Source: Planktothrix sp. FACHB-1365
GTDB taxonomy: Bacteria; Cyanobacteriota; Cyanobacteriia; Cyanobacteriales; Microcoleaceae
NCBI RefSeq assembly: GCF_014697575.1
Contig: NZ_JACJSC010000005.1
Span: forward strand, 62,001-126,000
DNA length: 64,000 nucleotides
Direction of reading: 5' to 3'
Below the pieces are notes generated by a model, which saw only the letters and a program-made list of their open reading frames with translations, was not told the DNA's origin and did not search any database. This document shows, in pieces, positions 25,046 through 34,201 of the stretch (position 1 is the first letter of the stretch; each line of letters begins with the position of its first letter). The translations under genes were made by a program, and so were the position numbers.

Positions 25046-26475
25046 GTTATAATAACTATTAATCCCTATCAGGGATTGAAACGAACTGAGAAGGGTAGAA
25101 CGGCGTTAGAAACCCGTGTTATAATAACTATTAATCCCTATCAGGGATTGAAACAAGTATCCAAAACTTTAAGACGCAGGAAAACAAAGGTTATAATAAC
25201 TATTAATCCCTATCAGGGATTGAAACGCGATAGTAGGAACTCATTCCACTCCGTCGATCAAGTTATAATAACTATTAATCCCTATCAGGGATTGAAACGT
25301 ATTCTTATCAATCCTCGATGATCGACGCTGCAAGGTTATAATAACTATTAATCCCTATCAGGGATTGAAACTATTTTGTTCAGCTAACAGATTTTTTTGA
25401 GCATCATCGTTATAATAACTATTAATCCCTATCAGGGATTGAAACGTAAACTCCCCAGGGACTAGGATTTTTTGGGGTGCTACGGGTTATAATAACTATT
25501 AATCCCTATCAGGGATTGAAACTCAATCTTAGTCAGGACGTGGAGATATAGAGTTTCTCGACGTTATAATAACTATTAATCCCTATCAGGGATTGAAACA
25601 ACGTTTAAGCCACGAATTCCCAGAGGCTGCATTGTTATAATAACTATTAATCCCTATCAGGGATTGAAACCCTTTTGGAACATCCAAGCAAACATATCCT
25701 TGATATGTTATAATAACTATTAATCCCTATCAGGGATTGAAACTTGTAGATATGAAACAAACTTAATTTTATTCCCGGTTATAATAACTATTAATCCCTA
25801 TCAGGGATTGAAACGGGATTTTCCAAGACATCCTAATTTTTGGACAAACCAGTTATAATAACTATTAATCCCTATCAGGGATTGAAACTACAGGTGGTGG
25901 CGGTGCTGACATTGGACTATCCGTTATAATAACTATTAATCCCTATCAGGGATTGAAACAGGATATGCTGTCGGAATATCCCATTTTGGGAAGTTATAAT
26001 AACTATTAATCCCTATCAGGGATTGAAACAGACTATTGGCTCATCATCTACATACTCAGAGTGTAGTTATAATAACTATTAATCCCTATCAGGGATTGAA
26101 ACTGCCTTACACCGCAAGACCTCTGATTGTTTTTTGTGTAGGGTTATAATAACTATTAATCCCTATCAGGGATTGAAACTTTGTCAGACAGGATGGAAAC
26201 TATTTGATATTCCCTGCGTTATAATAACTATTAATCCCTATCAGGGATTGAAACCTAAAGCTCATAATATCTTCCTAGATAAATGGCTAGTTATAATAAC
26301 TATTAATCCCTATCAGGGATTGAAACAAGCTTGTAAATTACTCTTACTTGCGTCTAAAAACTGTAAGGTTATAATAACTATTAATCCCTATCAGGGATTG
26401 AAACGACGAAATTCAAGCTTGTCTACATCGATTTTCTGGTTATAATAACTATTAATCCCTATCAGGGATTGAAAC
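25046..26475 (+). CRISPR. Type I-D CRISPR array, 20 repeats and 19 spacers
   Basis: The 37-bp repeat begins GTTATAATAACTATTAATCC and ends CTATCAGGGATTGAAAC. All 20 copies look identical by eye, including the last. Repeat starts: 25046, 25118, 25190, 25262, 25335, 25409, 25486, 25563, 25634, 25707, 25778, 25852, 25923, 25993, 26066, 26143, 26218, 26290, 26368, 26439. Spacers are 33-41 nt, commonest 34-36. The repeat holds an AATCCCT-ATC-AGGGATT hairpin. Leader and cas2 lie upstream, so newest spacers are at the 25 kb end. The array stops against a truncated tnpA, so older spacers may have been lost. Confidence 0.98.
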
Positions 26476-26751
26476 CTGTCTGTATTTCTTCCTATCAAGA
26501 AGCTTAAGATTGTTAACTAAATTACTCAAAGCTAGATCTGGATGGTATTGGAAGAGAAGATGAACATGATCATCTTCACCATTAAACTCAATCAACTTAC
26601 AATCCCACTTTTGGAGTAACTCCTCAAGGATTTCGTGTAAGCGATTCAACATCTTAACAGTAAAAACCTTACGTCGATACTTAGTTGTCAAAACCAAGTG
26701 AACTTTGAGATCGCTAACAGATCTTCCTTTACTGACAAAATCATTTTTCAT
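26452..26751 (-). pseudogene. tnpA: Truncated IS200/IS605 transposase TnpA
   Basis: 99 codons, but only about the first 80 look like TnpA (MKNDFVSKGRSVSDLKVHLVLTTKYRRKVF ... LVNNLK). The HUH motif is present in DDHVHLLFQYHP. The normal C-terminal third with the catalytic Tyr is gone: after LVNNLK the frame runs through about 30 bases of spacer-like sequence and into the last CRISPR repeat, where it stops. Full TnpA proteins have about 130-150 residues, so this one cannot transpose. It is divergent from tnpB, and the left end of the element is missing. Confidence 0.85.
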
Positions 26752-26829
26752 GATTCCCTATATCTAAAAACTTGTGTTATAGTCAGTGTATAGCAAAACA
26801 ACAACACCCAACTAAGGAGGTGATTTAAA

Positions 26830-28042
26830 GTGCTGAAGGCTACAAAAGTTAGACTCTATCCAACACCCGAACAAGAATTAGTATTAGCCAAGTCATTTGG
26901 CTGTGCAAGATCGCAAAAGGAATTTTGCCTTAAATGCCTGTATTCAGCACTATCAAGAAACTGGAAAAAACCTAAAATTAGCATCTTATAAGGGAATGCT
27001 ACCTCAACTCAAAAAAGAATATCCTTGGCTTAAAGAAGATTGCTACTCATCGGTTCTTCAATGTGTAGCAATTAATTTAGACAGAGCCTACAAAAACTTT
27101 TTTGAGGGACGAGCTAAATTTCCTAATTTCAAATCTAAACATGATAAGCAATCAATCCAGTATCCCCAAAGTGTTACCGTTAACGGTGAATACCTAAAAG
27201 TCCCTAATATCGGTAAGATTAAAGCTATATTTCACCAAGAAATTACGGGAAAGATTAAAACCGTAACAATCTCCAAAACTCCGACCGATAAATACTTTGC
27301 TTCCATCTTATGTGAGGTAGAAGGAACTGACATTAAACAGTCGGGAAATAATATTATTGGGATTGATTTGGGGCTAAAGGATTTCGCAATTGTTCATGAT
27401 GGAGAAAATGCAACTAAATATGCTAACCCCAAACATTTATATTGTCACCAGGAAAATTTAGCTCGAAAACAGAAAAAGCTCTCCCGAAAAACTAAAGGTA
27501 GTAAATCGAGAGAGAAATTCAGGAAAACTGTTGCCAAGGTTCATGAGAAAATAACTAATTCTCGCCTAGATTTCTTGCATAAATTATCAAGAAAATTGGT
27601 AAACGAAAGCCAAGTGATTGTCGTTGAAAACCTCAACGTCAAGGGAATGGTTAAGAACCGGAAGTTATCAAAAGCAATATCTGATGTGGGATGGGGAAAA
27701 TTTGTCAACTTTATTGATTACAAGTTGAAGCAAAAAAGTGGTGAGCTTGTAGAAATTGATCGCTTTTTCCCCAGTTCCAAAACCTGCTCCTGTTGTGGTC
27801 ATGTCTTAGATGAGTTATCTCTGGATATCAGGGAATGGGACTGTCCTAATTGCCATACTCACCATGATCGTGACGAAAACGCTGCACTCAACATCAGGAA
27901 TAAAGGAATCAGAATATTAACAGAAGGCGGAGGGAACCCCGTCTTTGCCGATGGAGGCTGTGTAAGACCGGATAACCGCAAGGTGAAAGGGCATCGGTCT
28001 GTGAATTCGGAAGCCTACACCGACCCGATTAGGGCGGTGTAG
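26830..28042 (+). pseudogene. tnpB: IS200/IS605 TnpB, frameshifted near the N-terminus
   Basis: The natural start is GTG at 26830 behind a perfect AAGGAGGTGAT site, giving LKATKVRLYPTPEQELVLAKSFGCAR. A one-base gain near 26911-26920 (TCGCAAAAGG where nine bases would fit) shifts the frame; the rest continues to 28042. The downstream part alone is open from 26897 (381 codons). RuvC-like residues are intact: GIDLGLKDFAIV (Asp), VVENLNVKGM (Glu), and DRDENAALNI (Asp), with the CSCCG...CPNC zinc finger. TnpB is an RNA-guided nuclease that works with an omega RNA from the element's right end. Function is probably lost unless the shorter frame is used. Confidence 0.85.
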
Positions 28043-28043
28043 G
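28014..28043 (+). mobile_element. Right-end hairpin of the IS200/IS605 element
   Basis: CCTACACCG-A-CCC-GATTA-GGG-C-GGTGTAGG: a 9+3-bp stem that overlaps the tnpB stop codon and is followed by TAGTTCAC. Subterminal hairpins at the right end, overlapping tnpB, are typical of this family and also mark the 3' region of the TnpB guide RNA. The element spans about 26510 to about 28052; no left-end hairpin remains. Confidence 0.7.
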
Positions 28044-28072
28044 TAGTTCACACTCAGTAGCTTAACTAGGAT

Positions 28073-29863
28073 TTATTTGTCGGTTTTGGGTTTGTAAGTT
28101 GAAGCAACGTAGAGTTCCTTTAACTGTTTTTGGTCTACGCCAGAAGGTGCATTTGTTAATAAACAACCCGCTTGTTGAGTCTTCGGAAAAGCGATCACAT
28201 CTCGAATTGATTCCTCTCCCGATAATAACATTACTAATCGATCTAAACCGTAAGCAATACCGCCGTGAGGAGGAGTCCCGTATTCAAAAGCTTCTAATAA
28301 AAAGCCGAATTTATTGTAAGCTTCCTCCATTGTTAATCCAATAGTTGAAAATACCTTTTCTTGAATCTCTCGTTTATAAATCCGTAGACTACCACCGCCG
28401 ATTTCATAGCCATTTAAGACTAAATCATAAGCTTGCGCTCTGGCGTGGGGTAAATCATTAATATCATCAAGATGGGGAGACGTGAAGGGGTGATGTAACG
28501 CTTCTAACCGTTTTTCGTCTTCATTCCATTCAAACATCGGGAACTCAACAATCCACAATAAATTAATTTTATTAGCATCAATTAGTTCCAATTCTTTAGC
28601 CATGAATTGACGCAGACGGTCTAGGGTTTTATTCACCGTTGCAATATCTCCCGCCCCAAATAACAGTAAATCTCCGGGTTTTGCATTTGTCCGGGTCAGA
28701 ATTTCCTGTTTTTGTTCGTTGCTTAAATTATCTTTAATTGCGCCAATGGTATCAATCCCATCTTCTCGAACGCGAATAAAGGCTAACCCTTTTGCTCCCG
28801 CTTCACAGGCTTCTTTAAAGATATCTCCACCGGGTTTAATTCGCATATTAGAAATGGCTTCATTTCCCCCAGGAATGGGTAAAATTTTAACAATTCCCCC
28901 CGAAGCAACAGCCCCAGAAAAGACTTTAAATCCGCAATCTTTGACAATATCGGAAACATCGACTAATTCCAAACCATAGCGCGTATCTGGTTTATCACTT
29001 CCATAACGTTCTAAAGCTTCTTTATAGGTTAAACGCGGGAAAGGAAAGGGAATTTCAACGCCTTTAACGGTTTTAAAAATATGAGCAACTAAAGCTTCAT
29101 TTAACGCCAGAATTCCTTCCTGGGTCATAAAGCTCATTTCCATATCTAATTGGGTAAATTCCGGTTGTCGGTCGGCGCGTAAATCTTCATCTCGGAAACA
29201 CCGGGCGATTTGATAATAGCGATCAAATCCCGATACCATTAATAATTGTTTGAACAGTTGGGGAGATTGGGGTAACGCAAACCATTCCCCCGGATTAACT
29301 CGACTAGGAACTAAATAATCCCTAGCTCCTTCAGGCGTTGAACGGGTGAGAATGGGGGTTTCTACTTCAATAAAATGCTCTTGATCTTCTAAGAAACGCC
29401 GCATGGCTTTCACCACTTCATGACGCAATTGTAAGTTGCGGGTCATGCGTTCTCGACGTAAATCTAAATAGCGATATTTTAGGCGTAAATCTTCCCGGAC
29501 GGTTTCGGTTTCTGAGGCGGAAATTTGGAAAGGTAATTGTTTTCCGAGTCCATTGAGAAGTTCGATTTGATTAGCGTAAATTTCAATTTCCCCGGTGGCT
29601 AATTTGGGGTTAAGGGACTCTGGGGGGCGTTGGGAGACTCGCCCGGTAATTTTAACAACGTATTCATTCCGCAGACTCTCGGCGGTGTTGTAGGAGTCGG
29701 GGGTGCGTTCAGGATCGCTGACAATTTGAACAATACCCGTGCGATCGCGTAAATCTAAAAAGATTACACCACCATGATCGCGGCGTCGATCAACCCATCC
29801 GCAGAGGGTAACAGTTTCGCCAATATCGGTAGATCGGAGATTGCCGCAGTAGTGGGTTCGCAT
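28073..29863 (-). CDS. aspS: Aspartate--tRNA ligase
   Basis: 596 aa, normal for the bacterial-type enzyme. It begins [20 protein letters not shown] with the OB-fold anticodon-binding domain ([20 protein letters not shown]). Class II motifs follow: [16 protein letters not shown] and [18 protein letters not shown] (motif 2 region). The GAD insertion domain is in the middle (about residues 290-410). Motif 3 is [13 protein letters not shown] near the end. It charges tRNA-Asp in the cytoplasm. The IS right end lies 30 bp past its stop. Confidence 0.97.
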   Translation of the reverse strand: MRTHYCGNLRSTDIGETVTLCGWVDRRRDHGGVIFLDLRDRTGIVQIVSDPERTPDSYNTAESLRNEYVVKITGRVSQRPPESLNPKLATGEIEIYANQIELLNGLGKQLPFQISASETETVREDLRLKYRYLDLRRERMTRNLQLRHEVVKAMRRFLEDQEHFIEVETPILTRSTPEGARDYLVPSRVNPGEWFALPQSPQLFKQLLMVSGFDRYYQIARCFRDEDLRADRQPEFTQLDMEMSFMTQEGILALNEALVAHIFKTVKGVEIPFPFPRLTYKEALERYGSDKPDTRYGLELVDVSDIVKDCGFKVFSGAVASGGIVKILPIPGGNEAISNMRIKPGGDIFKEACEAGAKGLAFIRVREDGIDTIGAIKDNLSNEQKQEILTRTNAKPGDLLLFGAGDIATVNKTLDRLRQFMAKELELIDANKINLLWIVEFPMFEWNEDEKRLEALHHPFTSPHLDDINDLPHARAQAYDLVLNGYEIGGGSLRIYKREIQEKVFSTIGLTMEEAYNKFGFLLEAFEYGTPPHGGIAYGLDRLVMLLSGEESIRDVIAFPKTQQAGCLLTNAPSGVDQKQLKELYVASTYKPKTDK

Positions 29864-30039
29864 GACTCTTAATGAAAGTTAGACTAAGGTTTAAATTAAA
29901 TCAGGGCAACTTATCAGTATAGATTAAAGACCGTCACCCGTCATCAATAAGTTATTACCAATTAACAACCGTAGAGGTAAGGTAGGACACCCAAAGTTCG
30001 TCAACTTAAGCCGAAAACCCGTGATTACAGCTTTGATCA

Positions 30040-30114
30040 GATCCCCCTAAATCCCCCTTAAAAAGGGGGACTTGTCTCCTGTTCCCCCCTTGTTAAGGGG
30101 GGTTAGGGGGGATC
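30040..30114. repeat. MITE-like inverted repeat
   Basis: Arms GATCCCCCTAAATCCCCCTT and the matching AAGGGGGGTTAGGGGGGATC face each other across about 35 bp that includes a second AAAAAGGGGGA/TCCCCCCTT pair. This is a widespread cyanobacterial repeat. It fills part of the 359-bp gap between aspS (start 29863) and the next kinase gene; the rest of the gap shows nothing clear. Confidence 0.75.
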
Positions 30115-30222
30115 ATTGACTTGGGAGCAGATAGCGCGTGAATTCTGGTTTAAGTGCCTACTTTTAGCCTTAAGTTGACACTGATGATGCCAGCCCCTAC
30201 CCGTCAATCGTCAACACTCTAT

Positions 30223-31365
30223 CTATTCTGGGTTTACGGGTAAACAAACGGTGAATAGGCTACCCTGACTTATTTTTGATTGAACGTGAATCGTGCCTCT
30301 GTGGGCTTCTACAATGCGTGAAACTAAATGCAATCCTAAACCACTTCCCGCTCGTTTATTATTGCCTTGGCGGAATCGTTCAAAGATAATCGCCTGATCT
30401 TCAGGAGACATCCCAACGCCACTATCTTCCACTTCCAAAATCACCCCATCGGTGGGTTGATCTTGGCTATGGAGGAAAATCTTCTTGCGATCTAAACGAA
30501 TTTCTACCGCACCCATATCCGTAAATTTAATCGCATTTCCGACTAAATTTGTCACCACCCGCCTGATTTCTAACGGATCACCCATAATAATCGGTGAGTC
30601 TGTTAAACAATTGCTAATCGGATTAAATTTAAGGGTTAATTCTTTTTCTTGAGCTAGGGGAGTCAGTTCTTGAATGACCTCTTGAATAATTTTCCCTAAA
30701 TCAAAAGACGAAAAGGTTAAGGTTTTGCGACCCGCTTCATACCGATAAACCTCCAGTAAAGTATTCACCATTTGTAATAGGTTTTGATTACTGTTGATCA
30801 TCGAGGTGATCGCGTCTTCAATGGTCGGCGAGATGTCTCCTAAAGCCCCCTGAAGAACTAAATGTAACATCCGATCTGCCGCGACTAGAGGAGTTCGCAG
30901 ATCATGGGTCAGACGGGAGACAAAATCCTCCCTTTGGCGGGACATCGCCATCTGTTGATCAATGCTATGTTTGAGTCGAAGCAGCGAGCGCACCCGTGCT
31001 AAAAGTTCATCAACTTCAACAGGTTTGCGAATAAAGTCATCTGCCCCAGCATCCAAGCCTTCGACCACACTGGAATGATCATGGGCCGTGATTAACAAAA
31101 TGGGAATAAACGGAAGATCGGAGTTTGTCCGAATGCGACGAGTCACCTCATAGCCATCAATTCCCGGCATCATGACATCGAGTAACACTAAATCGGGAGG
31201 GTCTGCGTTAATAGAGGCTAATGCTGAACTTCCATCAGACTTACAGACAACTTCGTATCCTTCTTCAGCTAATATTGCCTCGATTAAAAATAAGTTATCC
31301 GGGGAATCATCAACGGCCAGAATTCGATCACTAGATTTTAAAGGGGGGGCAATAAAAAGGGACAT
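30223..31365 (-). CDS. Hybrid response regulator-histidine kinase (REC-HisKA-HATPase)
   Basis: 380 aa, no membrane segment. Residues 14-130 form a receiver domain (LAVDDSPDNLFLIE, phospho-acceptor Asp in LVLLDVMMPG, conserved Lys in IRKPVEV). The HisKA segment is near residue 155 (SRLTHDLRTPLVAADRMLHL). The ATPase domain has the N-box NLVGNAIKF, G1 EDSGVGMS and G2 AGSGLGLHLV. A soluble kinase whose input is phosphorylation of its own receiver. It is divergent from the NarL-type regulator at 31495, a likely partner. Confidence 0.9.
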   Translation of the reverse strand: MSLFIAPPLKSSDRILAVDDSPDNLFLIEAILAEEGYEVVCKSDGSSALASINADPPDLVLLDVMMPGIDGYEVTRRIRTNSDLPFIPILLITAHDHSSVVEGLDAGADDFIRKPVEVDELLARVRSLLRLKHSIDQQMAMSRQREDFVSRLTHDLRTPLVAADRMLHLVLQGALGDISPTIEDAITSMINSNQNLLQMVNTLLEVYRYEAGRKTLTFSSFDLGKIIQEVIQELTPLAQEKELTLKFNPISNCLTDSPIIMGDPLEIRRVVTNLVGNAIKFTDMGAVEIRLDRKKIFLHSQDQPTDGVILEVEDSGVGMSPEDQAIIFERFRQGNNKRAGSGLGLHLVSRIVEAHRGTIHVQSKISQGSLFTVCLPVNPE

Positions 31366-31494
31366 GATTTTGAAAAACGTGTTTTTTAAGACAACTCAGT
31401 TACAAGATTAATCTTGTTTAGCACATTTGTTATTGATTTTAACAAAAAATCTGTCAATAATAAAGACAATGAGATCATTAAGGGAAAATCAACC

Positions 31495-32214
31495 ATGAGC
31501 GAAATTCGTGTTGTCCTTGTAGAAGACCATGATTTGACACGGGTAGGCTTACGAACTGCCCTACAACAAGAAAATAATATTCAGGTTGTTGGGGAGGCGG
31601 CGAATGCGAAGAGTGGGTTAGAAATTCTTAAACAGACCCAGCCGGATATTGCCATTATTGATATTGGTTTACCGGATATGGATGGGATTGAATTAACTCA
31701 AAAATTTAAACAATATATCTCTAATGGAGGAGTTCGAGAAACAAAGGTTCTAATTTTAACGATGCACGATAATGATGATGCTGTTATGGGAGCCTTTGCT
31801 GCGGGTGCAGATTCTTACAGTGTTAAGGATGTTAGCATTGATAAACTCAAGGATGCTATTTACACAACTTTTGAAGGAAATGCTTGGATTGATCCGATCA
31901 TTGCTCGTACTGTTCTGAAGCAAGCCAAGAAAAAACCACCGGAGGTTGTAGCACCTAGTGATATCAAAACTGTAACTATTAATGCGGTAGAAGCGGAATA
32001 TCAAGAGTTTCTGCAATCTTGCCCTTTAACTGAACGAGAATTAGAGGTTTTGGAATTAATTGTTGCTGGACGTAGTAACGCTGAAATTGCAGAAAAACTC
32101 TATATTACTGTGGGAACGGTTAAGACTCATGTTCGCAGTATTTTAAATAAACTTTGTGCTGATGATCGCACACAGGCAGCCGTTCGAGCTTTACGCTCAG
32201 GGTGGATTGAGTAA
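31495..32214 (+). CDS. NarL/FixJ-type response regulator with LuxR HTH
   Basis: 239 aa from the ATG at 31495 (MSEIRVVLVEDHDLTRVGLR), behind AAGGGAAAATCAACC; an upstream extension of 27 residues does not look coding. Receiver domain: acidic pair in VEDHD, phospho-Asp in IIDIGLPDMDGIE, Lys in SVKDVS. C-terminal LuxR helix-turn-helix: LTERELEVLELIVAGRSNAEIAEKL and VGTVKTHVRSIL. A linker of about 45 residues lies between. A DNA-binding regulator, probably paired with the divergent hybrid kinase. A strong AT-rich hairpin follows the stop. Confidence 0.9.
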   Translation: MSEIRVVLVEDHDLTRVGLRTALQQENNIQVVGEAANAKSGLEILKQTQPDIAIIDIGLPDMDGIELTQKFKQYISNGGVRETKVLILTMHDNDDAVMGAFAAGADSYSVKDVSIDKLKDAIYTTFEGNAWIDPIIARTVLKQAKKKPPEVVAPSDIKTVTINAVEAEYQEFLQSCPLTERELEVLELIVAGRSNAEIAEKLYITVGTVKTHVRSILNKLCADDRTQAAVRALRSGWIE

Positions 32215-32234
32215 GATTTTTTGATTGATTTTGA

Positions 32235-32320
32235 GTTAGAATGAAGGTTTTTTTAACTATATTTTATTTAATTTTATAAAATTAAATAAAATTATTCTTC
32301 ATTCTAACTATTTTTTATCC
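32235..32320 (+). terminator. Terminator after the NarL-type regulator
   Basis: GTTAGAATGAAG at 32235-32246 pairs with CTTCATTCTAAC at 32297-32308; an inner ATTTTATTTAATTT / AAATTAAATAAAAT palindrome lengthens the stem. A TATTTTTTA run follows. Confidence 0.75.
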
Positions 32321-33727
32321 TTTAATTCTCTATTTTTTTGTAAAGTACAAAAAATATTTTATAATTTTAAATTTAACTAAAAGCTACTTTAATAAAAATA
32401 AATTTAATCCGTTAAAATTATTTAATTTATTTTCATAATAAAATAAGTAAAAATTGAGACTTTATATTTGCCAAATCTGATCAAAATAATAGAGTATAAA
32501 TTAATTCTAAAATATTTCTAATATTTTTATTTTATCAGACTATTTAAAAACAAGATTAAAAATCCTGAAAAATAGCAAAAATATTGTTTAAATTATCCAA
32601 ATAAAGGGTTTATTGATAACAAAAATTTTTGTGAATTTAACGATCACAATTTTAAATCATAAATTTTTTTTGATTAAATTGATTTAACTAATACCAAAAA
32701 AAGTATCAGCTTTAACAGGATTATATTGAGTATAATAATTGGGATTGCAGGCAATAATTCTATAGACTTATAGGTTTCTAGTTTTGGAAGATATAAAAAT
32801 AAAGTTTTCATCCTTTATTGAAAACTATCTAAAAATTTAAAAGCTTGAAGATCATTTAATTTTAAAAAAATTTAACTGATCAATGAGCCTTAAATTTTGA
32901 GTTTAAAATTCTAATATTCATGACAAGACTTACAACCTCCAACCTGTAAAATAGCAAGGTTGCTTACTTGAGATAGGTTAAGCCAATCAGCACTTAAACC
33001 ACAGATTTAAACCGAATGAAACTAAAATCCTGTTCCCTGTTCCGTATTTCCTGTTTCCGATTCGCTGAAGCCAGACAGAGAATTGGAAATATTGTTTAAA
33101 TTTGGAGAGGGGGATTCTATCTTTCACTATAATTGAGGCAAGGGTATGCTCCCGCCTGCTTAATTCACCAGGGGTTAAAACGCAGTTAAACTTACAATTT
33201 CCAGGGTTAATCCAGAGAATAAGCGATCACGCTTTGTAGCTACCTCTACCGCAAGATATATTTGCGCCCAATAACGGGGTAAACCGTTGACGACATTCCG
33301 GGTAGCTATGTTACAATTGTTACAAAATAAATCCAGACTCAAAAGTAAAGTTGTTGACGTTAGCGAACTTAGGAATAAAGGATTAAATTCTATAAAAAAT
33401 AGAAAAAACTGCACGTTGAAGTTTTTAAGGTTTAGTTTGTTAATCGTTTAAAAAACAACGTAGGATTTACATCATCAGACAGATAACGGTTATTCTGACT
33501 GGGGTTTACGATCAGACTTACAAGGGGTTAACTTCCCCACCTTCTTAAAATGTACTAGAAATAGTATGTAAAAACAATCAATTCTGAGTTGAGCTTAAAT
33601 ATTGGGAAAATAAGAAGATTTTAAGACTGTTTTTATCTCTAACAGTTCTAAAATTAACTAATTTTCACAGATCTTTATATTGCGGAATGCAAGTCAACGC
33701 TTATTCAATTCATTAAAAAATTTTTTC
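32321..33727. other. 1.4-kb AT-rich intergenic region without a clear gene
   Basis: From 32321 to about 32900 the sequence is extremely AT-rich with many A/T runs. From about 32940 to 33420 it becomes more balanced and contains a GGTATGCTCCCGCCTGC...ACCAGGGG segment and an ACGGGGTAAACCGTTGACG segment; these may be fragments or an unknown RNA. A 79-codon minus-strand frame (33175-33414) has no RBS or family. No promoter could be assigned with confidence. Confidence 0.5.
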
Positions 33728-34180
33728 ATGTGTACATCGTGGTCAAATTTTAAGTCATTGCCCTCAACAACAATTCTAGTCGTTGATGATTCGCCTGATA
33801 TTTTATTTTTAGTAGAAGCCATTCTACAAGGGGCGGGCTATCATGTTAAATGTGCTGAAAATGGTTATATTGCTTTAGATCAAGTTAAAGACTCTCCTCC
33901 AGACCTGGTTATTGTCGATGTAATGATGCCCGGTTTAAGTGGTTATGATGTCATTCAAGGAATTCGCCAAAATTCCGACTTACCTTTTATTCCAATTTTA
34001 GTCATGACGGCTTGTAGTTTTTTTGAAGTGAAACAGGAATCAAAAGGAGAAGCTAATGGTGTCATTTATAAACCCATTGATATTGATGAACTACTGAATC
34101 AAGTCAATATGATGCTCAAAATCAAACAAAAAAAGACTGAACATCAAAGGTGTTCGACGTTCAGAGAAAAGTCTGCTTAA
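33728..34180 (+). CDS. Single-domain response regulator
   Basis: 150 aa from the ATG at 33728; an earlier TTG would add 16 residues. Residues about 14-130 form one receiver domain (TTILVVDDSPDILFLVEAIL, phospho-Asp in LVIVDVMMPGLSGYDV, Lys in YKPIDIDEL). No output domain, only a short basic tail. It resembles the receiver of the hybrid kinase at 30223 (same DDSPD and DLPFIPIL segments), so the two probably share an origin. It is convergent with the large hybrid kinase at 34202, 21 bp away. Confidence 0.85.
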   Translation: MCTSWSNFKSLPSTTILVVDDSPDILFLVEAILQGAGYHVKCAENGYIALDQVKDSPPDLVIVDVMMPGLSGYDVIQGIRQNSDLPFIPILVMTACSFFEVKQESKGEANGVIYKPIDIDELLNQVNMMLKIKQKKTEHQRCSTFREKSA

Positions 34181-34201
34181 TCAATTGAATCTAAATCAAT
34201 G

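Noticed and set aside
25076-26445. Open frames with VIITINPYQGLK repeats
   Set aside because: They are translations of the CRISPR repeats, not genes.
33175-33414. 79-codon minus-strand ORF in the AT-rich gap
   Set aside because: No ribosome-binding site, a hydrophobic low-complexity start and no family likeness.
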